This document shows, in pieces, positions 1-5,090 of a stretch of 5,090 bases of DNA. The translations under genes and the position numbers were made by a program. The DNA is from DATHGT01 sp035317605 (GTDB lineage: Bacteria > Methylomirabilota > Methylomirabilia > Rokubacteriales > CSP1-6). The notes beneath the pieces were generated by a model, which searched no databases, was not told where the DNA came from, and worked only from the letters and a program-made list of their open reading frames with translations. The stretch's first letter is position 1, and each line of letters opens with the position of its first letter. The DNA is taken from contig DATHGT010000291.1 in the NCBI GenBank assembly GCA_035317605.1, positions 1 through 5,090 of the forward strand, written 5' to 3'.

Positions 1-800
1 CCGTCGATCGAGGTGTTGTCGAGCAGCGGGCTGGCGATGGCCTTCTGGGCGGCGTCGATGGCCCGGTGCTCGCCCTGCCCGACGCCGGTGCCCATCATGG
101 CCATGCCCATCCCGGACATGATCGTGCGCACGTCGGCGAAATCCAGGTTGATGAGGCCGGGCACCAGGATGAGGTCGGAGATGCCCTGCACCGCCTGCTG
201 GAGCACGGAGTCGGCGACCCGGAAGGCGTCGACCAGCGACGTTCCTCGATCGACCACCGAAAGCAGGCGCTGGTTGGGGATGGCGATCAGGGTGTCGACG
301 ATGCCGGTCAGGGCCTCGAGTCCGGCCTCGGCCTGGACCATCCGGCGCCGGCCCTCGAATCCGAACGGCTTGGTGACCACGGCGACGGTGAGGATGCCGA
401 GGTCCTTGGCCAGCGACGCGACCACCGGAGCGGCGCCGGTGCCGGTGCCGCCGCCGAGGCCGGCGGTGATGAACACCATGTCGGCGCCCGCGAGGAGCCG
501 GGAGATCTGGTCGGGATCCTCGAGCGCGGCGTTGCGGCCGACCTCGGGGTTCGATCCCGCGCCCAGTCCCCCCGTGAGCTTGACCCCGAGCTGGACCTTG
601 GTGGGCGCCGGAGAGGAGCGGAGGGCCTGACTGTCGGTGTTGGCGACGATGAAGTCCGCTCCCGTGAACTGGGCCGAGATCATGCGGCTGACCGCGTTGC
701 CGCCGCCGCCCCCGAGACCGATCACCTTGATCTTCGCCGCCGGCGGTGGCGGGGCCTCTTCCAGCTCGAACAGCGGGCGCCTCCCCCGATCCTTCTCCAT
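1..800 (-). CDS. ftsZ: Cell division protein FtsZ, C-terminal part cut off by the window edge
   Basis: FtsZ is the tubulin-like GTPase that polymerises at midcell into the Z-ring and recruits the divisome. Reading from ATG at 800-798, 266 codons are visible with no stop and no frameshift. A short Pro/Glu-rich leader (residues 1-22) precedes the core, which begins KIKVIGLGGGGGNAV (23-37, nucleotide-binding T1 loop). Next come NTDSQAL (54-60), GLGAGSNPEVGRNAA (78-92), the tubulin signature GGGTGTG (116-122), VVTKPFGFEG (141-150) and the T7 catalytic loop NLDFADVR (218-225). Within that loop N218, D220 and D223 match E. coli N207, D209 and D212. The visible part ends just after ASPLLDNTSID. The remaining C-terminal subdomain, linker and the tail peptide that binds FtsA lie outside the window. 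The start is supported by a GAGAGGA ribosome-binding site 7 nt upstream, but in-frame ATGs also exist at 821 and 902. It lies downstream of ftsA, separated by 121 nt. Confidence 0.97.
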   Translation of the reverse strand, partial: MEKDRGRRPLFELEEAPPPPAAKIKVIGLGGGGGNAVSRMISAQFTGADFIVANTDSQALRSSPAPTKVQLGVKLTGGLGAGSNPEVGRNAALEDPDQISRLLAGADMVFITAGLGGGTGTGAAPVVASLAKDLGILTVAVVTKPFGFEGRRRMVQAEAGLEALTGIVDTLIAIPNQRLLSVVDRGTSLVDAFRVADSVLQQAVQGISDLILVPGLINLDFADVRTIMSGMGMAMMGTGVGQGEHRAIDAAQKAIASPLLDNTSID

Positions 801-807
801 CCGCGGG

Positions 808-814
808 TCCTCTC
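808..814 (-). promoter_or_regulatory. Ribosome-binding site of ftsZ
   Basis: GAGAGGA on the minus strand lies 7 nt before the ATG at 800. It is the best Shine-Dalgarno match in the interval and decides the ftsZ start over the in-frame ATGs at 821 and 902, which have poorer matches upstream. Its 5' end touches the base of an inverted repeat (814-832), so structure could affect its accessibility. Confidence 0.7.
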
Positions 815-832
815 TCAGCATGGAGAGCTGAG
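814..832 (-). repeat. Inverted repeat in the ftsZ leader
   Basis: Two perfect 6-nt arms, CTCAGC and GCTGAG, flank a 7-nt loop (TCTCCAT on the minus strand). In the ftsZ mRNA the downstream arm runs directly into the Shine-Dalgarno sequence at 808-814. The loop also contains CUCUC-type bases that could pair instead with the GAGAG part of the ribosome-binding site. No T-run follows, so it does not look like an intrinsic terminator. A role in tuning ftsZ translation is an inference; a 6-bp stem in GC-rich DNA can arise by chance. Confidence 0.4.
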
Positions 833-921
833 CCCCCCACGCCTCTCGAACGTTCGCAGCACCCCGCCGCCGAGGCGCGGCTCGATCCCCGAGGCCGGCC
901 ATCGTTCTCTCGCGGCCCCCC

Positions 922-2163
922 TCAGAACATCTCGGCGAACCAGCCGGTCATCCTGCGCACGCGGCCCCGGAGGCCGCGCGTGTCGATCGGCGCGGTCGCC
1001 GCGGCGATCTGTCGCTCCAACCCATAGAGCGCGAGCCCGACGCCGGTGGCGTAGATCGGGCTCTTCACGGCCTCCCCGAGGGCGCCGCCGACTTCGGGGG
1101 CGCCGCGGCGCACCGGCAGGTCGAACACCCGCTCGGCGACCTCGGGCACGCCCTCGAGGATCGACGTCCCCCCGGTCACCACGACCCCGGCGGTGGCGGC
1201 GTCGCGAAATCCGGCGCGGGCCAGGTCGCGGGCGACCAGCGTGAAGATCTCCTCGACCCGCGGCTGGATGATCTCGGAGAGGATCTGGCGCGAGAGCTGG
1301 CGCGCCTTGCGCCCACCCACCGAGGGGACGTCGACGGTTTCCTCCGCCGCCACCAGCGACGTCAGCGCGCATCCGTAGCGCCGCTTGAGTCCCTCGGCGT
1401 CGGAGGCCGCCGTGCGCAGCCCGACCGCGATGTCGTTGGTGATGTGATCGCCCCCGAGGGGCAGGATGGCGGTGTGCCAGACCGCGCCCTCGCGGTACAG
1501 GGCCACGTCGGTCGTTCCCCCGCCGATGTCGACGAGGAGAATGCCCAGCTCTTTCTCCTCGGGCAGCAGGACCGCCTCCGCCGAGGCCAGCGGCTCGAAC
1601 ACGATGTCCTGCACGGTGAGCCCCGCGCGGTTGACCGAGCGGACCACGTTCTGCACCGAGGTCATGGCGCCGGTCACGATGTGGGCCTCGACCTCCAGGC
1701 GCACGCCGGTCATGCCGACCGGCTCGCGCACGCCGTCCTGCTCGTCCACCACGAACGTCTGGGGCAGCACGTGGATGATCTCGCGGTCCTGGGGCAGGTT
1801 GATCGCGCGCGCGGCCTCGACGGCCCGCGCCACGTCGGTCGGCCCCACCTCGCGCTCCTTGCCGGCGACCGCGACCACGCCGCGGCTGTTCACCCCGCGG
1901 ATGTGCCCGCCCGCGACCCCCGCGTACACGGCGCTCACCTCCACCCCCACCACCTGCTCGGCTTCGCCGACGGCCTGCTTGATCGCCTCCACGGTGGAGT
2001 CGATGTTCACCACCACGCCCCGGCGCAGCCCGCGCGAGGCGGCGGTGCCCACGGCGAGGATCTCGAGCGCTCCCGTCGGCCCCGCCTCGGCGATGACCGC
2101 GCAGACCTTGGTCGTCCCCACGTCCAGCCCCACGATCAGATCTTTGGGTCGTGCGCGCGTCAT
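922..2163 (-). CDS. ftsA: Cell division protein FtsA, actin-like membrane tether for FtsZ
   Basis: FtsA is a peripheral membrane ATP-binding protein of the actin/Hsp70 superfamily that anchors FtsZ filaments to the inner face of the membrane and helps recruit later divisome proteins. The 413-residue product has the usual family length (E. coli about 420). Visible parts in order are the phosphate-1 motif GLDVGTTKV (12-20), an FtsA-type 1C/SHS2 subdomain at roughly 80-165 (VYAGVAGGHIRGVNSRGVV near its start), the phosphate-2 motif VDIGGGTTDV (211-220) and the adenosine motif VVVTGGTSILEGV (327-339). The C-terminus, RGLRGRVRRMTGWFAEMF (396-413), is basic and aromatic, and looks like the amphipathic membrane-targeting helix. 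The ATG at 2163 is preceded by AGGGAG and overlaps the ftsQ stop by 4 nt (ATGA), which suggests translational coupling. ftsZ, its partner, follows directly. Nothing is missing or broken. Confidence 0.98.
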   Translation of the reverse strand: MTRARPKDLIVGLDVGTTKVCAVIAEAGPTGALEILAVGTAASRGLRRGVVVNIDSTVEAIKQAVGEAEQVVGVEVSAVYAGVAGGHIRGVNSRGVVAVAGKEREVGPTDVARAVEAARAINLPQDREIIHVLPQTFVVDEQDGVREPVGMTGVRLEVEAHIVTGAMTSVQNVVRSVNRAGLTVQDIVFEPLASAEAVLLPEEKELGILLVDIGGGTTDVALYREGAVWHTAILPLGGDHITNDIAVGLRTAASDAEGLKRRYGCALTSLVAAEETVDVPSVGGRKARQLSRQILSEIIQPRVEEIFTLVARDLARAGFRDAATAGVVVTGGTSILEGVPEVAERVFDLPVRRGAPEVGGALGEAVKSPIYATGVGLALYGLERQIAAATAPIDTRGLRGRVRRMTGWFAEMF

Positions 2164-3029
2164 CCCCCAACTCCCTTCGTCAGGACGACCTGGTCGCGGA
2201 ACCGCAAGTCGATGGCCCGCACGGATTCGCCGTCGCGGCCGACCTGCCGCAGGATCCGCTCGAGGCGGGCCAGCCGTTCGTCCCAGTCTTCCGACCCCAG
2301 CCGGACTTCCACGCCGTCGGCGGTGTAGAGCACCGGACCGTCGCCGCGGCTCACGTCGATCTCGGAGATCTCGGCGGCCAGCGCGCTGCCGCTCCTGAGC
2401 AGCGTGCGGATGAGGGCGATGGCCTCACGCGCACGCGGCGACGGATCGGCGCGCATCGAGGTCAGCTCGGCCTCGCTGAGCCCGCTCACCACCGGGACCG
2501 ACGGGGCCACCGCCTGCGGCACCTCGTCGAGCAGGCGGCCCTCCTCGTCGAGCCAGTGCAGGCGGCCGGCGTGCACGAGCGTGAAGGGACGGCGCTCCTC
2601 GACCAGGATGACGACCCGGTTGGGGAAGCGCCGGATGACCTCGGCCCGCCGGATCTCCGGCAGGGCCGCGACCCGCGCCGCCACCGAGGACGGGTCGAGC
2701 CGCCAGAGGTTGGCGTCGGACGGGATCGCCGCCGCGCTCCGCACGCGATCGGCGCCGACCCGTGACGCGCCGTCGACGTCGATCCGCGCCACCGTGAACC
2801 GCGGTGAGGTCGACAGCCAGTGGACCGTGAACGCCGCGCCCGTGACGGTCAGCGTCGCCAGCACGATGAGCCCGGTGACCCGCGCGAGCCGCGCGACGCG
2901 GCCGTGGCCCCGCCGCCGCCGCCCGCGCCCCACGCGCTGACGGGCGATGAACGCCGTCCGCTCGCCGAGGTCGGGCAGGCCGGACGACGACAGCCGGGGA
3001 GAGATCGGACGGGAGCGAAGCACGCTCAC
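2160..3029 (-). CDS. ftsQ: Cell division protein FtsQ (POTRA domain, bitopic membrane protein)
   Basis: FtsQ is a bitopic inner-membrane divisome protein that, with FtsB and FtsL in well-studied species, links cytoplasmic ring assembly to septal peptidoglycan synthesis. The product has 289 residues. The N-terminal cytoplasmic part (1-50) is strongly basic, with an Arg cluster at about 34-50. One transmembrane segment (about 52-72, LIVLATLTVTGAAFTVHWL) follows, giving a cytoplasm-in, periplasm-out topology by the positive-inside rule. A POTRA domain fits 78-146, from FTVARIDVDGASRV to FPNRVVILVEER. The FtsQ C-terminal domain ends in the typical VRAIDLRFRDQVVL (270-283). The chosen start is GTG at 3029, overlapping the murB stop as GTGA; only a weak AGGA lies about 10 nt upstream, so initiation may depend on ribosomes finishing murB. 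The extreme C-terminus overlaps the ftsA start. Primary sequence is poorly conserved in this family, so the call rests on architecture, the C-terminal motif and position. Confidence 0.93.
   Translation of the reverse strand: MSVLRSRPISPRLSSSGLPDLGERTAFIARQRVGRGRRRRGHGRVARLARVTGLIVLATLTVTGAAFTVHWLSTSPRFTVARIDVDGASRVGADRVRSAAAIPSDANLWRLDPSSVAARVAALPEIRRAEVIRRFPNRVVILVEERRPFTLVHAGRLHWLDEEGRLLDEVPQAVAPSVPVVSGLSEAELTSMRADPSPRAREAIALIRTLLRSGSALAAEISEIDVSRGDGPVLYTADGVEVRLGSEDWDERLARLERILRQVGRDGESVRAIDLRFRDQVVLTKGVGG
2171..2176 (-). promoter_or_regulatory. Ribosome-binding site of ftsA, inside the ftsQ 3' end
   Basis: AGGGAG on the minus strand lies 7 nt before the ftsA ATG at 2163, within the last codons of ftsQ. 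Together with the ATGA stop/start overlap it fixes the ftsA start and indicates coupled or re-initiated translation from ftsQ. Confidence 0.65.
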
Positions 3030-3904
3030 TCGCCGATGATCCTGATCTCAGGCTCCAGGGTGACGCCGAAATGCGTCTGGACCCGCTCGCGGGTGAGCTG
3101 CATGAGGGCCAGGACGTCGACGGCGGCCGCGCCCCCGCGGTTGACGATGAAATTGGCGTGCTTGGACGAGATCTCGGCGCCGTTGAGCCGCTTGCCCCGC
3201 AGGCCGGACTTCTCGATGAGCCGCGAGGCGGTCTCGCCCGGCGGGTTCTTCCACACCCACCCCGCGGAGGCCAGGGCCAGCGGCTGCGTCGACTTCTTGC
3301 GCTTGAGCCGCTGCTTGATGTCCCGCTGGATCTCCGCGAAGGGACGGCGGTGGAGCTGGAGCCGGCAGCCCACGAGCACGGAGCCCGCGGGGGCCTCGAA
3401 CGCGTCGTAGCCGAACGATCCGGCGCCCGGCTTGAACTCGCCGATCGCGCCGTCCGGGTGGAGGAAATAGACGGCGGCGACGAAGTCACCGATGGTGCCG
3501 TCGTCGGACCTCGCGTTCATGGCCAGCGCGCCCCCCACGGTGGCCGGGATGCCGACCAGGCATTCGATGCCGCCGAGGTTCAGGGCCGCCGCCTCGCGGA
3601 TCAGCGCGGACAGGCTGGCCCCCGCTCCCGTCACCGCTTCTTCGCCGTGGAACTCGCTGCGGCCCAGGCAGCCCTCGAGCTTGAGGACCACCCCGCGCAT
3701 GCCGCGATCGGTGACGAGCAGGTTGTTGCCGCCGCCGATCGTCACCACCGGCAGCTGCTCGCGGTCGGCAAAGGCCAGCGCGTGGCGGATGTCGTCGAGG
3801 TCCTGCGGGACCACGAAGATGTCCGCGGCCCCGCCGATGCGCAGCGACGTGTGAAAGCTCAACGGCTCCTTGAAGCGCACTTCGCCTCGGATCTCACCTA
3901 GCAT
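3026..3904 (-). CDS. murB: UDP-N-acetylenolpyruvoylglucosamine reductase (MurB), with atypical active-site residues
   Basis: MurB is the cytoplasmic FAD enzyme that reduces UDP-GlcNAc-enolpyruvate with NADPH to UDP-MurNAc, the substrate of MurC encoded just upstream. The product has 292 residues, close to type II (short) MurB proteins and shorter than E. coli MurB (342). Signatures seen are PLSFHTSLRIGG (14-25), the FAD-binding IGGGNNLLV (57-65), GIPATVGGALAMNA (118-131), SAGWVWKNPPG (213-223), SSKHANFIVN (246-255) and the C-terminal LEPEIRIIGE (283-292). E286 corresponds to the conserved catalytic-site Glu. Two expected residues are absent: W216 stands where the family has the proton-donating Ser (E. 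coli S229; Cys in some), and the motif FGYDAF (164-169) lacks the Arg after Tyr (E. coli R159 in FGYR). The reading frame is intact and ends coupled to ftsQ (GTGA), so it looks like a working, selected gene. It could be a divergent MurB or a close relative with altered chemistry. The family call is secure; activity is inferred. Confidence 0.93.
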   Translation of the reverse strand: MLGEIRGEVRFKEPLSFHTSLRIGGAADIFVVPQDLDDIRHALAFADREQLPVVTIGGGNNLLVTDRGMRGVVLKLEGCLGRSEFHGEEAVTGAGASLSALIREAAALNLGGIECLVGIPATVGGALAMNARSDDGTIGDFVAAVYFLHPDGAIGEFKPGAGSFGYDAFEAPAGSVLVGCRLQLHRRPFAEIQRDIKQRLKRKKSTQPLALASAGWVWKNPPGETASRLIEKSGLRGKRLNGAEISSKHANFIVNRGGAAAVDVLALMQLTRERVQTHFGVTLEPEIRIIGE

Positions 3905-3909
3905 GTCGC

Positions 3910-3913
3910 CCTC

Positions 3914-3915
<2 letters not shown>
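3910..3915 (-). promoter_or_regulatory. Ribosome-binding site of murB, overlapping the murC stop
   Basis: A perfect AGGAGG on the minus strand lies 5 nt before the murB ATG at 3904 and shares bases with the murC TAG stop (3914-3916). It fixes the murB start and is the strongest ribosome-binding site in the window. Confidence 0.8.

Positions 3916-5090
<1,175 letters not shown>

Larger units (their letters stand above)
801..921 (-). other. ftsA-ftsZ intergenic interval
   Basis: This is the only non-coding gap of any size in the window, 121 nt between the ftsA stop and the chosen ftsZ start. It holds the ftsZ ribosome-binding site, the inverted repeat at 814-832 and the palindrome CGAACGTTCG at 847-856. 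I could not find a convincing -35/-10 pair or a terminator. The ftsZ frame stays open through the interval at least up to an ATG at 902, so part of it could instead encode a longer FtsZ N-terminus. Confidence 0.6.

Noticed and set aside
801..921. A promoter for ftsZ or a terminator after ftsA
   Set aside because: No -35/-10 pair with reasonable spacing and no stem followed by a T-run could be seen; the short inverted repeat lacks the features of a terminator.
66..1244. A 392-codon open frame on the plus strand, opposite ftsZ and ftsA
   Set aside because: Its product is low-complexity Arg/Gly/Ala/His-rich with no recognisable motif, and it lies antisense to two well-supported genes. It is explained by GC-rich codon bias.
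815..2170. A 451-codon open frame on the minus strand, longer than ftsA and in another frame over it
   Set aside because: The product is an Arg/Gly/Ala repeat-like string without domains, while the overlapping ftsA frame carries all the actin-fold motifs.
1444..2398. Long plus-strand open frames (1444-2328 and 1466-2398) antisense to ftsA and ftsQ
   Set aside because: Compositionally biased products with no family resemblance; shadows of the minus-strand genes.
2425..3489. A 354-codon minus-strand frame spanning the murB-ftsQ junction
   Set aside because: Ser/Arg/Pro-rich nonsense composition; the real frames there encode MurB and FtsQ with clear motifs and coupled start and stop.
3071..3901. 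A 276-codon plus-strand frame antisense to murB
   Set aside because: Spans almost exactly the murB coding region and has a biased Asp/His/Arg/Ala-rich product, as expected for the complement of a GC-rich gene.

Overview
The window is a GC-rich (by eye close to 70 percent) piece of a bacterial division and cell wall (dcw) cluster. Every gene I can support lies on the minus strand. Read in the direction of transcription, from high to low coordinates, the order is murC (5' end cut off by the window) - murB - ftsQ - ftsA - ftsZ (3' end cut off). The strong G/C bias at third codon positions opens long meaningless frames on both strands. The organism is a high-GC Gram-negative-like bacterium. Gene order and protein style would fit a Methylomirabilota/Rokubacteria-type or deltaproteobacterial-type lineage, but this is a weak inference because no rRNA or other taxonomic marker is present.

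Layout: murC (3914-5090, partial) is followed after 9 nt by murB (3026-3904), whose perfect AGGAGG ribosome-binding site overlaps the murC stop codon. The murB stop overlaps the ftsQ GTG start (GTGA), and the ftsQ stop (2160) overlaps the ftsA ATG start (ATGA). The run murC-murB-ftsQ-ftsA is therefore packed for translational coupling. The only real gap is the 121-nt ftsA-ftsZ interval (801-921). It carries a small inverted repeat abutting the ftsZ ribosome-binding site, a 10-bp palindrome, and no convincing promoter or terminator.

Function: MurB makes UDP-N-acetylmuramate and MurC adds L-alanine to it, two consecutive cytoplasmic steps of peptidoglycan precursor synthesis. FtsQ is the bitopic POTRA-domain divisome protein, FtsA the actin-like membrane tether, and FtsZ the tubulin-like GTPase that forms the division ring. 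No ddl gene lies between murB and ftsQ, where many relatives of this cluster have one.

The genes are conserved housekeeping genes and I see no novel system. The one unusual thing is in MurB: the otherwise recognisable type II-like protein has Trp where the family has its catalytic Ser (or Cys), and it lacks the Arg normally found after the conserved Tyr of the Tyr-Arg motif. The FAD motif, the C-terminal Glu and the rest of the fold signatures are kept.
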